DNA from: RGIG8745 sp045576655
Lineage (GTDB): Bacteria; Bacteroidota; Bacteroidia; Bacteroidales; Bacteroidaceae
Assembly (NCBI GenBank): GCA_045576655.1
Contig: JAZNGW010000006.1
Span: forward strand, 27,132 to 91,131
Reading direction: 5' to 3'
Length of the DNA: 64,000 bases
The translations under genes were made by a program, and so were the position numbers. The notes under the pieces are model-generated. The model worked only from the letters and a program-made list of their open reading frames with translations. It was not told where the DNA came from and did not search any database. This document shows positions 25,594-33,172 of this stretch, one piece after another. The first letter of the stretch is position 1; each line of letters starts with the position of its first letter.

Positions 25594-26967
25594 TTAAAGG
25601 AACGCAAACACGCCCAACTGATTAAGCAGAATCAGTCCGATTGCTATTGGCGCCACAAAACGCAACACGAAGATGAGCGCCTTGAAGTAAGGAGCACGCA
25701 CAGTGCCGCCGTTAGTGATTTCGTCCTTAACAAACTTGCGGTTAAGGTACCATCCCGTAAAGATTGCAATGAACATACCGCCCACAGGCAGGAATATGTT
25801 GGAAGAAACATAATCGAAGAAGTCAAAGATAGAGAGCCCGAACAGTTTGAAGTCGCTTAGCGGACCGAACGAAAGTGCGCAGAACACTCCCACGACCGAG
25901 CAGGCTATGGTCACAATCCACGCCGCCTTACGGCGCTTCATAGAAAATTCTTCCGAAACGTACGCCGTAACAACCTCGTGCATAGAAATCGTAGAAGTGA
26001 GGGCCGCAACGACCAGAAGGAAATAGAACATCACCGCAAAAACGTAAGCCAACATCGGAACTGCGCCAAATGCCTGCTGGAACACGTTAGGCAGAGTTAT
26101 GAAGATGAGCGACGGACCAACGTCATTGCTATTGAGTTCGTAGCCCGCACTGAACACCGCAGGGAAAATGATGAACCCAGCCATAATGGCCACCAGCGTG
26201 TCAATGACCGACACGTTGAGCGCCGTCTTGGCCAGGTTGGTGTCCTTTCCGAAATACGAAGCATAGGTGCATAGACACCCAAGCCCAAGGCTAAGCGAAA
26301 AGAACGCCTGTCCCATAGCACTGAGGATGACCGAACCGTCAACCTTGCTGAAGTCGGGCTTCAGCAGAAACTCCACTCCTTTCGATGCACCAGGTTGCAG
26401 AACTGAGCATACCACCAGAATGAGGATTATGACAAACAGCGCCGGCATCATTACTTTGGAGAACTTCTCAATGCCGCTCTTCACGCCACGCACCACGACA
26501 ATGTGGGTCAGCACCATGAAAGCAAGCATCCAAAGCGTGCATATCCACGGATTGGCGGACAACTCGCTGAATATCCGAGGGAAGTCGGCTGTGGTCTTGC
26601 CTTCAAAATAGTTCGAAGCCGCAAGCACCGTATACTCCGCCGTCCACCCCGCCACAACGGCATAGTAACTCAGAATGACGAATCCCGACAGCACACCAAG
26701 CCTGCCCACCCATTTCCACGGAGTGCCAGGAGCCAGTTTGCGATACGCGCCGGCAGTGTTCGAATGAGTGCTGCGACCAATCAGGAATTCGCTCATCATA
26801 ATAGGCAAACCGAGCAACACAATGCACAAAATGTATACAATGATAAACGCCGCACCGCCGTTCTGACCTGTTTCAACAGGGAATCGCCAAATATTACCAA
26901 GTCCTACAGCCGATCCGGCAGCCGCAAGAACAACGCCAAGTTTGCTTCCGAAATTTTCTCTTTCCAT
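25594..26967 (-). CDS. Sodium-dependent transporter, NSS/SNF family
   Basis: 457 aa with about 11-12 transmembrane helices. It contains the family signature GSAVGLGNIWRFP (residues ~18-30), with Gly, Asn and Trp residues that form the Na+ and substrate sites. SLGLGCLCTYASYFGKD marks the TM6 region. It imports an amino acid or related amine with sodium (LeuT-type); the substrate cannot be assigned. It is divergent from the VanZ gene. Confidence 0.92.
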   Translation of the reverse strand: MERENFGSKLGVVLAAAGSAVGLGNIWRFPVETGQNGGAAFIIVYILCIVLLGLPIMMSEFLIGRSTHSNTAGAYRKLAPGTPWKWVGRLGVLSGFVILSYYAVVAGWTAEYTVLAASNYFEGKTTADFPRIFSELSANPWICTLWMLAFMVLTHIVVVRGVKSGIEKFSKVMMPALFVIILILVVCSVLQPGASKGVEFLLKPDFSKVDGSVILSAMGQAFFSLSLGLGCLCTYASYFGKDTNLAKTALNVSVIDTLVAIMAGFIIFPAVFSAGYELNSNDVGPSLIFITLPNVFQQAFGAVPMLAYVFAVMFYFLLVVAALTSTISMHEVVTAYVSEEFSMKRRKAAWIVTIACSVVGVFCALSFGPLSDFKLFGLSIFDFFDYVSSNIFLPVGGMFIAIFTGWYLNRKFVKDEITNGGTVRAPYFKALIFVLRFVAPIAIGLILLNQLGVFAFL

Positions 26968-27037
26968 AGTCTATACATTACGATTCGCTCCAACCAAGCA
27001 ATGTGACCTTATGCTACAGTTTTAGGAGAATAAAGCG

Positions 27038-27045
27038 CAAAAATA
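27038..27045 (-). promoter_or_regulatory. Candidate -7 box for the NSS transporter gene
   Basis: TATTTTTG on the minus strand matches TAnnTTTG, 70 bp before the NSS ATG. It lies 12 bp from the oppositely oriented -7 box of vanZ, so the two promoters overlap. Confidence 0.45.
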
Positions 27046-27057
27046 CGATTTTTTCCG

Positions 27058-27065
27058 TACTTTTG
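27058..27065 (+). promoter_or_regulatory. Candidate -7 box for the VanZ gene
   Basis: TACTTTTG matches TAnnTTTG, 24 bp upstream of the ATG at 27090. Confidence 0.5.
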
Positions 27066-27089
27066 CGAGCAAACGCCACAAATACATCT

Positions 27090-27500
27090 ATGGACATGCT
27101 GAAACGTCACTTCTGGACACTGGCCGCATCGGTTGCCATCATCATTGCGTCGCTCATTCCTATACCGGAAATCAAACCGCTTGAGGACATACCTCTGATG
27201 GACAAGTGGACCCACTTCGTGATGTACGGAGGACTGGCATGCGCTGCATGGTTCGACATACACCGCAGCAAGAAGCAAGTGCCGACGACAGGAAAACTGC
27301 TTCTTGCCATCGTCTATCCCATTCTTCTCGGCGGACTCATGGAATTGGCGCAAGCGTATCTGACCACCTGCCGCAACGGCGACTGGCTCGATTTCATCGC
27401 CAACACGATAGGAGCAGTCATTGCAATCCCCATTGGCGCAGTCATAAAAAGGCTCCTCGCCAGGCATCAGACCAAAGTAAAGAGCGCTGGCAAACCATAA
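27090..27500 (+). CDS. VanZ family protein
   Basis: 136 aa from the ATG at 27090; a longer frame from 27003 would cover the promoter. It has four hydrophobic segments with the VanZ-type DKWTHFVMYGGLA motif and GGLMELAQAYLTTCRNGDWLDFIANTIGA near the C-terminus (read as two adjacent motifs). It is a small inner-membrane protein; the biochemical role of standalone VanZ proteins is not settled. Downstream is tRNA-Leu on the same strand with its own promoter. Confidence 0.85.
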   Translation: MDMLKRHFWTLAASVAIIIASLIPIPEIKPLEDIPLMDKWTHFVMYGGLACAAWFDIHRSKKQVPTTGKLLLAIVYPILLGGLMELAQAYLTTCRNGDWLDFIANTIGAVIAIPIGAVIKRLLARHQTKVKSAGKP

Positions 27501-27514
27501 AAACCGCCAGTCCC

Positions 27515-27545
27515 TTTGTCAGTTTAAAATAAAACCTTAACTTTG
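27515..27545 (+). promoter_or_regulatory. Promoter of tRNA-Leu
   Basis: TTTG (27515-27518), a 19-bp spacer and TAACTTTG (27538-27545) are an exact Bacteroidetes-type promoter 35 bp before the tRNA 5' end. Confidence 0.8.
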
Positions 27546-27580
27546 CACCGTCAACCAGGAGGAGCAATCCTCACCCAGAC

Positions 27581-27665
27581 GCGCCTGTGGTGAAATTGGT
27601 AGACACGCCAGACTTAGGATCTGGTGCTTCGCGGCGTGTAGGTTCGAGTCCTATCAGGCGCACCA
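27581..27665 (+). tRNA. tRNA-Leu (UAG anticodon)
   Basis: 85 nt including an encoded CCA. The acceptor stem GCGCCTG pairs with CAGGCGC. The anticodon stem-loop CCAGA-CTTAGGA-TCTGG has TAG at 27615-27617. A long type II variable arm (GCTTCGCGGCGT region) and a T-arm AGGTTCGAGTCCT follow. A strong terminator starts immediately after CCA. Confidence 0.97.
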
Positions 27666-27709
27666 AATACGAGGAAGTTCCGAAAGGAATTTCCTCGTAT
27701 TGTTTTTGT
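27666..27709 (+). terminator. tRNA-Leu terminator, first copy of a 44-bp direct repeat
   Basis: AATACGAGGAAGTTCC pairs with GGAATTTCCTCGTATT (16 bp, one G-U) across a GAAA tetraloop, then GTTTTTG. An identical 44-bp copy lies at 28414-28457 after the antitoxin gene. Confidence 0.92.
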
Positions 27710-27743
27710 TCAGAATGTACACATCTCAAAAAAACAGCCTTCG

Positions 27744-27779
27744 TAAAGTTGTATAATCGTACAACTTTGTTTATATTTG
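27744..27779 (+). promoter_or_regulatory. Operator and promoter region of the toxin-antitoxin pair
   Basis: The inverted repeat AAAGTTGTA-taatcg-TACAACTTT (27746-27769) is followed by TATATTTG (27772-27779), a perfect -7 box. The toxin ATG at 27784 is only 4 nt beyond the box, so transcripts from it would be leaderless or nearly so. TAAAGTTG (27744-27751) is a weaker alternative. The palindrome is a natural site for the HigA-like repressor. Confidence 0.55.
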
Positions 27780-27783
27780 CACC

Positions 27784-28110
27784 ATGAAGAAGATAATAGC
27801 ATATAAGAAGTATTATTCCGACTTTATGGCTAAATTATCCCAACCAGAGCGAATAAAAATAATGCGCGCGCTGTTATTACTTGAAACAGAGGATAAGATA
27901 CCGCACCATTACATTAAGTATATTCGCGACGGGATATATGAACTTAGAGTGAATTACGGCAATAATGAATTTCGCATTTTCTTCATATACGATGGCGATA
28001 CAGTTGTCGTACTTTTCAATTGCTTTAAGAAGAAAACTCAGAAAACGCCAAATAGCGAAATTAAGAAGGCCATACAACTAAAAAACGAATATTATGAGCA
28101 AAAAGAATGA
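27784..28110 (+). CDS. RelE/HigB-family toxin of a type II toxin-antitoxin pair
   Basis: 108 aa. MKKIIAYKKYYSDFMAKL starts like RelE/ParE-fold toxins. IRDGIYELRVNYGNNEFRIFF carries the conserved ELR...FRIFF strand, and LFNCFKKKTQKTPNSEIKKA the C-terminal basic strand typical of the HigB/Gp49 group, which cleaves mRNA on the ribosome. It overlaps the antitoxin gene by 17 bp, with the toxin first as in higBA loci. The codons are AT-richer than those of neighbouring genes. Confidence 0.88.
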   Translation: MKKIIAYKKYYSDFMAKLSQPERIKIMRALLLLETEDKIPHHYIKYIRDGIYELRVNYGNNEFRIFFIYDGDTVVVLFNCFKKKTQKTPNSEIKKAIQLKNEYYEQKE

Positions 28111-28390
28111 CATTTATGATGTAAGCGCAGAACTCGCAAAAGAGTTTGGCGAAGTGGGTAGTCAAAGTCGTGCAGAAGCCACAGCAAAGGCTTGGGAGGA
28201 ATATAACGCACAAATTTTGCTCGACGCTCGTAAAAATGCACGCTTGACACAAGCTGAACTCGCATCACGCATTGGTGCTGACAAGGCGTATATTTCACGC
28301 ATCGAGCGAGGAATAACAGTCCCTACTGTTGCAACTCTTTACAAGATAGCCGCAGCGATGGGTTTTACAATAGAACTAAAGCCTATCTGA
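28094..28390 (+). CDS. HigA-like XRE-family antitoxin
   Basis: 98 aa. The N-terminal ~45 residues likely contact the toxin. The helix-turn-helix is clear: RLTQAELASRIGADKAYISRIERG, i.e. helices around TQAELASRIG and KAYISRIERG, then PTVATLYKIAAAMGF. It neutralises the toxin and represses the operon. It is followed by the second copy of the tRNA-Leu terminator. Confidence 0.9.
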   Translation: MSKKNDIYDVSAELAKEFGEVGSQSRAEATAKAWEEYNAQILLDARKNARLTQAELASRIGADKAYISRIERGITVPTVATLYKIAAAMGFTIELKPI

Positions 28391-28413
28391 TGTGAGTTGT
28401 TTAATAACTACAC

Positions 28414-28457
28414 AATACGAGGAAGTTCCGAAAGGAATTTCCTCGTATTGTTTTTGT
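28414..28457 (+). terminator. Terminator of the toxin-antitoxin pair, second copy of the 44-bp repeat
   Basis: Base-for-base identical to 27666-27709 (16-bp stem, GAAA loop, T tract). The two copies bracket the ~700-bp toxin-antitoxin module as direct repeats. Confidence 0.9.
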
Positions 28458-28507
28458 CATATACGCTGAAAACCATTGCCAAAGGGGAGTTTTCGGGCCG
28501 AGGACGA

Positions 28508-28611
28508 GGTGAGAATTACAAACTTAGGTTAAGTTCGTACAAACTCAGTCTAAGTTTATACGTTTTTAGGCTGAGTATGTAGAAACTTAGGCTAAGTTTG
28601 AAGTTTTCAGC
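28508..28611. repeat. 21-bp palindromic element, copy B (four units)
   Basis: Units at 28517-28537, 28538-28558, 28559-28579 and 28580-28600, more diverged than in copy A. The right end TTTGAAGTTTTCAGC is well kept, the left end is degenerate (GTGAGAATTACAAA). It lies 146 bp upstream of cysE. Confidence 0.82.
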
Positions 28612-28720
28612 GCGGAAATGAGAATTGCATATCTGAGGGCGAAACGTTTTATTTTGCGCCCGCAACATAATCACATCTGTTATTTTGGCACGAATAGTGC
28701 GTAAAGTACGGAAAAAAATG

Positions 28721-28728
28721 TAAATTTG
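28721..28728 (+). promoter_or_regulatory. Candidate -7 box for cysE
   Basis: TAAATTTG matches TAnnTTTG and lies 29 bp upstream of the ATG at 28758. No convincing -33 box. Confidence 0.45.
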
Positions 28729-28757
28729 TAACGATTTCTTACTGATACAACGTGTTT

Positions 28758-29627
28758 ATGAGTCCAAAGAACTTCACTGGTATATTGACGCAAGCGACAG
28801 AGGAACTGTCCGACCCTGCGTCGTATAAGGACATTTTCCACCGCCACCGCGAGGGCACTCCCCTACCTTCTGGCACTGTTCTGAAAGAAATCATCAGCAT
28901 AGCACGCTCCATCATATTCCCTGGTTACTACGGCAATCCGTCGGTCGACACCAACACCCTCAAGTTTCATATCGGTGTAGGTGTGGAACGCCTCTACATG
29001 CTCCTTGCAGAGCAGATTAAGGCAGGCATGGGGTTTGACTCCGACTGTGGAGCGGGGGCGGACAGCGAGGAGATTGCCGCTAAGTTTATAAGCCGTCTGC
29101 CTGAGTTGCGCCGCATGCTGGCTATGGATGTCGAGGCGGCATACAACGGCGACCCTGCGGCAAAGAACTACGGCGAAATCATCAGTTGCTATCCTGTAAT
29201 AAAGACTCTCATCAACTACCGCATAGCCCACGAACTGCATCTTCTCGGAGTGCCGCTCATTCCGCGCATCCTCACTGAGATGGCGCACTCGGAAACGGGC
29301 ATTGACATACACCCTGGAGCACAGATTGGCACTCACTTCACCATCGACCACGGCACGGGCGTGGTGATCGGCGAAACGTGTGTCATCGGCAACAATGTGA
29401 AACTTTATCAGGGCGTGACGCTCGGCGCGAAGAGTTTTCCTCTTGACGAGGACGGCAACCCTATCAAGGGCATTGCCCGCCACCCTATACTGGAGGACAA
29501 CGTTATTGTCTACTCCAACGCCACAATCCTGGGCCGCATAACCATCGGCAGGGATGCTGTGATAGGAGGCAACATATGGGTGACGGAGGATGTGGAGCCA
29601 GGAGCGAAAATAGTGCAAAGGAAATAG
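28758..29627 (+). CDS. cysE: Serine O-acetyltransferase
   Basis: 289 aa from the ATG at 28758; an in-frame GTG lies two codons upstream. The N-terminal helical domain (~1-165) is the long form typical of Bacteroidetes EpsC/CysE. The left-handed beta-helix hexapeptide repeats follow: GIDIHPGAQIGTHFTIDHGTGVVIG (two adjacent motifs), TCVIGNNVKLYQGVTLGA, NVIVYSNATILG and RDAVIGGNIWVTE. Catalytic His residues are in SETGIDIHPG and DHGTG. It makes O-acetylserine from serine and acetyl-CoA for cysteine synthesis. Confidence 0.94.
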   Translation: MSPKNFTGILTQATEELSDPASYKDIFHRHREGTPLPSGTVLKEIISIARSIIFPGYYGNPSVDTNTLKFHIGVGVERLYMLLAEQIKAGMGFDSDCGAGADSEEIAAKFISRLPELRRMLAMDVEAAYNGDPAAKNYGEIISCYPVIKTLINYRIAHELHLLGVPLIPRILTEMAHSETGIDIHPGAQIGTHFTIDHGTGVVIGETCVIGNNVKLYQGVTLGAKSFPLDEDGNPIKGIARHPILEDNVIVYSNATILGRITIGRDAVIGGNIWVTEDVEPGAKIVQRK

Positions 29628-29664
29628 TGTAGAAAAGAAAACTGTCAGTTGACAAACATATATA

Positions 29665-31335
29665 ATGGAAGAATTTAAGATTATAGCAAAGACCTTCCAG
29701 GGTCTTGAAGAGGTGCTTGCCAAGGAGCTCATCAATCTTGGCGCAAACAACGTAGAGATAGGTCGCCGAATGGTGTCGTTCACCGGCAACAAGGAGATGC
29801 TTTACAAGGCAAACTTCTGTCTGCGCACAGCAGTGAAAGTACTTAAACCAATCAAGGAGTTTAAGGCAACTGACGCCGACGAGGTTTACGAGGTAGTAAA
29901 ACAGATGGAATGGTCGGACTACATGGACAACAGCAACACGTTTCTTGTCGATGCGGTAGTCTTCTCCGAGAAGTTCCGCCACTCCAAGTTCGTGGCATAC
30001 AGAACAAAAGACGCCATTGCCGACTACTTCCGCGACAAGACCGGCGAGCGCCCTAACGTGGGAATAACAAATCCTGACATACGTATCAATGTGCACATTG
30101 CAGAAGACGAGGTGACAATCTCTCTCGACAGTTCGGGCGAGAGCCTGCACCGCCGCGGCTATCGTCAGGACTCCGTAGCCGCACCGCTCAACGAGGTGCT
30201 TGCCGCCGGCATGATCATGCTCACAGGATGGGACGGCGAATGCGACCTCATCGACCCTATGTGCGGATCGGGCACAATACTCATCGAGGCGGCACTCATA
30301 GCACAAAACATCTACCCTGGCGTGTTCCGCAAGGAATTCGCTTTCGAACGCTGGAAGGACTTCGATGCCGACCTCTTCGACCAGATTTACAACGACGACT
30401 CGCAGGAGCGCGAGTTCTACCATAAGATTTACGGCTACGACATCAACCGCAAGGCAGTGGCGAGCGCACTCGAGAATGTGCGTTCGGCAGGCGTGAACAA
30501 CATCGTGGAAGTGGAACAGCGCGACTTCTATGATTTTGAACAACCAGTAGAGAAGTCAATCATGATAACAAACCCTCCTTACGGCGAGCGCATCACAACA
30601 AATGACATCCTCGGACTATACGAGGCCATTGGCGAACGCCTCAAGCATGCCTTCGTGGGCAATGAGGCATGGGTGCTCAGTTATCACGACGAATGTTTCG
30701 CCAAGATAGGCATGCGTCCGTCAACCAAATATGCACTCTTTAACGGAGCCCTCGAATGTGAGTTCCGCAAATATCAGATCTTCGACGGCAAACTAAGCAA
30801 ACGCCGCGAAGAGGGATTTGACATAAAGAGCGACGACGACCGCAAGCGCAACCTCAAGTTCAAGCCTCACAAACACAAGGATGAGGCTGGCGAGGGCGAC
30901 AAGCGCACCGGATACGGACGTGGCGAGCGAAAGACCGACAACGAGGACCATTATTTCAAGAGCCGTCCGTTCGAGGGAAAACGCCGCTCAAAGTTTGACG
31001 ACGGCAGCGACACCGAACTTGACCGCCACTCATTCAAATGGGGCGACCGCAAGGCATCTGACTATAAGGGCGACGAGCGAAAGACCGACCGCAATCCTTT
31101 CGGCAAGAGAGAAGATAAGCGCGAGCGCAAGCCGTTTGAGCGAAAAGAAGGCGGTAAACCGTTTGGAGAGCGTAAAGAGCGCAAACCATTCGAAGGCAAA
31201 CGCGGAGGAAAGCCATTTGGCGACAAGCGCAACGACCGTCGCAATGAAGGCAGAAACAATCGCGACAACCGTAACACTAAATGGGGCTTCGACAGCGAAG
31301 GACGCCCTTTCCGCAAAAATTCCGATGAGGATTAA
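29665..31335 (+). CDS. THUMP-domain class I SAM-dependent RNA methyltransferase (RlmL/RlmK-L-like) with long charged tail
   Basis: 556 aa. The N-terminal ferredoxin-like/THUMP region spans ~1-160. The methyltransferase domain carries DPMCGSGTILIEAAL and the N6-adenine/N2-guanine motif NPPYGER. Residues ~385-556 form a repetitive, low-complexity tail of Lys, Arg, Glu, Asp and Gly with recurring KPFG/ERKPFE-type units, probably disordered and RNA-binding. It likely makes N2-methylguanosine in 23S rRNA; the exact target is not readable from the sequence. The 3' end overlaps the next gene by 11 bp. Confidence 0.88.
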   Translation: MEEFKIIAKTFQGLEEVLAKELINLGANNVEIGRRMVSFTGNKEMLYKANFCLRTAVKVLKPIKEFKATDADEVYEVVKQMEWSDYMDNSNTFLVDAVVFSEKFRHSKFVAYRTKDAIADYFRDKTGERPNVGITNPDIRINVHIAEDEVTISLDSSGESLHRRGYRQDSVAAPLNEVLAAGMIMLTGWDGECDLIDPMCGSGTILIEAALIAQNIYPGVFRKEFAFERWKDFDADLFDQIYNDDSQEREFYHKIYGYDINRKAVASALENVRSAGVNNIVEVEQRDFYDFEQPVEKSIMITNPPYGERITTNDILGLYEAIGERLKHAFVGNEAWVLSYHDECFAKIGMRPSTKYALFNGALECEFRKYQIFDGKLSKRREEGFDIKSDDDRKRNLKFKPHKHKDEAGEGDKRTGYGRGERKTDNEDHYFKSRPFEGKRRSKFDDGSDTELDRHSFKWGDRKASDYKGDERKTDRNPFGKREDKRERKPFERKEGGKPFGERKERKPFEGKRGGKPFGDKRNDRRNEGRNNRDNRNTKWGFDSEGRPFRKNSDED

Positions 31336-32638
31336 GCACATCATAACTTTCTGTTTGCTCTCAATGCTGATGCCCATCGTGGCATCGACTCAAGGCAAAT
31401 GGATGTACGACTTCATAGTGCCCGACGACGGAACGTTCCGCCAAGCCATCCACGCTGCAAACACGAGGAAGGACAAGGCGAAACGGTATCGCATATTCGT
31501 GAAGTCGGGTCACTACCGCATGCACACCAACCCCAACGACACCATCTCGACTGTAATCGATGGAAGAACGGTACGTTTCCCCAGCCCGATAATCACGCTC
31601 ACCGCCCCCAACACTTCAATAATTGGCGAGGGAGCAGGACACACCCAAATAGAGAACTGCCCTAAGTACGAGGGCATAAGCATCACTTCGACCCTCTTTC
31701 TGAAAGGTGCCGACAGCACTTACATACAGGACCTGGAACTATGGTCAAACTTCCGCAACGACCCGAACCTCTTTGCCAACCGCGCCGTAGCCCTCAACGA
31801 GAAGCGATGCAAAGGCAATGTGCTGAAGAACGTGAGTCTGCTGAGCACGCAAGACACCTACTACACCAATGACGGAGGCAGCACATACCTGGAAGACTGC
31901 GCCATAGCCGGAACCGTCGACTTCATCTGCGGAGGCGGCACAGTGTTCTTCAACCGCTGCGAACTCCGTTTAGTTCCGCGTGGCGACTCAGGCAAACGCG
32001 ACATCATAGCCGCACCGGCTACAGCAGCAGGACATAACTACGGCTATGTGTTCAACGACTGCCAGGTGCGAGGAGCCGAGTTTCAGGATGGCAAATATCT
32101 GTTAGCACGTCCGTGGAAAAACGAGCCAAAGGCAGTGTTCATCAATACTTTGATGCACCTGCAACCCAACCCAGCAGGATGGGGCGAGATGCACGGCACA
32201 ATCCCCTCCCTCTTTGCCGAATACGGCAGTATGGACCGCTGGTATGGACTCGTTGACCTGACCAACCGAAAAACAGAGTTCAAGGACAAAATAGGAGCAA
32301 CCGTAAAAGTAGCATACAAGGGCGAACTCACCGACGAGGACATGGACAACTATTCGATTGAGCAAGTCTTCGCAGGATGGGAAGCCCAAGAGGTGGCACG
32401 CCAAATCACACCGCCCAAACTCTTCATCAAGGGACGCACCATCACCTGGGAAGACATTCCCGAAGCGGGATGCTACGCAGTGTACCGCGACCGCAAACTG
32501 GTGAAACTGACCACCCACCCTACCTACACCATCCCAAAAGGCTCATACGAGGGAGCCTGCTACTCCGTACGTTGCGCCAACCAGCGAGGCGGGCTCGGCG
32601 AACCGTCCGCCGAAGTCGTATACAGCAGATATAAGTAA
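31325..32638 (+). CDS. Pectinesterase, CE8
   Basis: 437 aa from the ATG at 31325, which starts a signal peptide (MRIKHIITFCLLSMLMPIVAS). The frame is open far upstream inside the methyltransferase tail, but that part is a shadow. CE8 motifs are RAVAL (for QAVAL), STQDTYYTND (acid Asp), GTVDFICGGG (nucleophile Asp) and LARPWKN (Arg). It demethylates homogalacturonan in the periplasm or outside. A C-terminal extra domain (~345-437) resembles a fibronectin-like fold. It overlaps the methyltransferase gene by 11 bp despite the unrelated role. Confidence 0.9.
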   Translation: MRIKHIITFCLLSMLMPIVASTQGKWMYDFIVPDDGTFRQAIHAANTRKDKAKRYRIFVKSGHYRMHTNPNDTISTVIDGRTVRFPSPIITLTAPNTSIIGEGAGHTQIENCPKYEGISITSTLFLKGADSTYIQDLELWSNFRNDPNLFANRAVALNEKRCKGNVLKNVSLLSTQDTYYTNDGGSTYLEDCAIAGTVDFICGGGTVFFNRCELRLVPRGDSGKRDIIAAPATAAGHNYGYVFNDCQVRGAEFQDGKYLLARPWKNEPKAVFINTLMHLQPNPAGWGEMHGTIPSLFAEYGSMDRWYGLVDLTNRKTEFKDKIGATVKVAYKGELTDEDMDNYSIEQVFAGWEAQEVARQITPPKLFIKGRTITWEDIPEAGCYAVYRDRKLVKLTTHPTYTIPKGSYEGACYSVRCANQRGGLGEPSAEVVYSRYK

Positions 32639-32704
32639 TGTTTAATGTTTAGGGGTCGGGGATAGAGGGAAATCCCCATAAACCCATAAATCCCATCTTT
32701 CAAT

Positions 32705-33109
32705 ATGCGACAGACCAGAGCATCAAGACAGAACAAGAATTTCCTTGCCGTGACTATGGTCATAGGCTTCATCCTGCTTTTGGCAGTAATAACACTATGG
32801 ACCATCGCTTTCAACAACGAGAAAGCAAAGAAAGCCCTGCAGAATCGCGACAAGTACACCGTTGCATTCGACAACACACTTGCAGGCGATAGCATCTTTG
32901 TCGCCATCAATGACTCACTGGCTTACGCCGGACGCGTCAGCGTGGACGACACCACAAAAATCAGCCTGAAGGGCAATGATGTGTTCAATATGCTAAGCAT
33001 CGCCGACGCTCTAACCGGCAAGACTACAAATGAAAATCTGCCCGACGAACCGTCAGACCTAATCATCGGAAAGGACAGCCTCAACAATTTCACTTTGAGG
33101 AAATTGTAA
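32705..33109 (+). CDS. Small single-pass membrane protein, unknown function
   Basis: 134 aa. A basic N-terminus (MRQTRASRQNKN) precedes one transmembrane helix (~14-36). The rest is predicted extracytoplasmic, with motifs DNTLAGDSIFVAINDSLAYAGRVSVDDTTK and a repeated D-S-L/D-S-I pattern, but no family I recognise. It lies 66 bp after the pectinesterase gene on the same strand. Composition matches the neighbours and the frame is well bounded, so it is likely a real gene. Confidence 0.65.
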   Translation: MRQTRASRQNKNFLAVTMVIGFILLLAVITLWTIAFNNEKAKKALQNRDKYTVAFDNTLAGDSIFVAINDSLAYAGRVSVDDTTKISLKGNDVFNMLSIADALTGKTTNENLPDEPSDLIIGKDSLNNFTLRKL

Positions 33110-33124
33110 GAATGCCTCTCTCTA

Positions 33125-33132
33125 TATATTTG
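33125..33132 (+). promoter_or_regulatory. Candidate -7 box for the two-domain esterase
   Basis: TATATTTG matches TAnnTTTG and is 40 bp before the ATG at 33173. ATTG ending at 33106, 18 bp upstream, could be the -33 box. Confidence 0.5.
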
Positions 33133-33172
33133 CAAATGAAATGTTATAACCTTGAGCATAATATCTAATCTT

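Larger units (their letters stand above)
28391..28757. other. Intergenic region with duplicated terminator and 21-bp array
   Basis: 367 bp without a gene. It holds the second 44-bp terminator (28414-28457), the four-unit array B (28508-28611), and a -7 box TAAATTTG (28721-28728) for cysE. Confidence 0.6.

Noticed and set aside
27587..27787. A 66-aa frame over the tRNA and terminator
   Set aside because: It translates the tRNA-Leu gene itself.
28727..28756. ECF-type promoter upstream of cysE (TGTAAC ... CGTGTT)
   Set aside because: The spacer is 18 bp rather than 16 and the second box deviates; a primary-sigma -7 box is a better explanation.
29503..30543. A 346-aa minus-strand frame over cysE and the methyltransferase
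   Set aside because: Spans two unrelated plus-strand genes with clear motifs, and its composition is that of an antisense frame.
30881..31324. N-terminal extension of the pectinesterase into the methyltransferase tail
   Set aside because: The extension is a frame-shifted reading of a repetitive charged tail. The ATG at 31325 begins a clear signal peptide.
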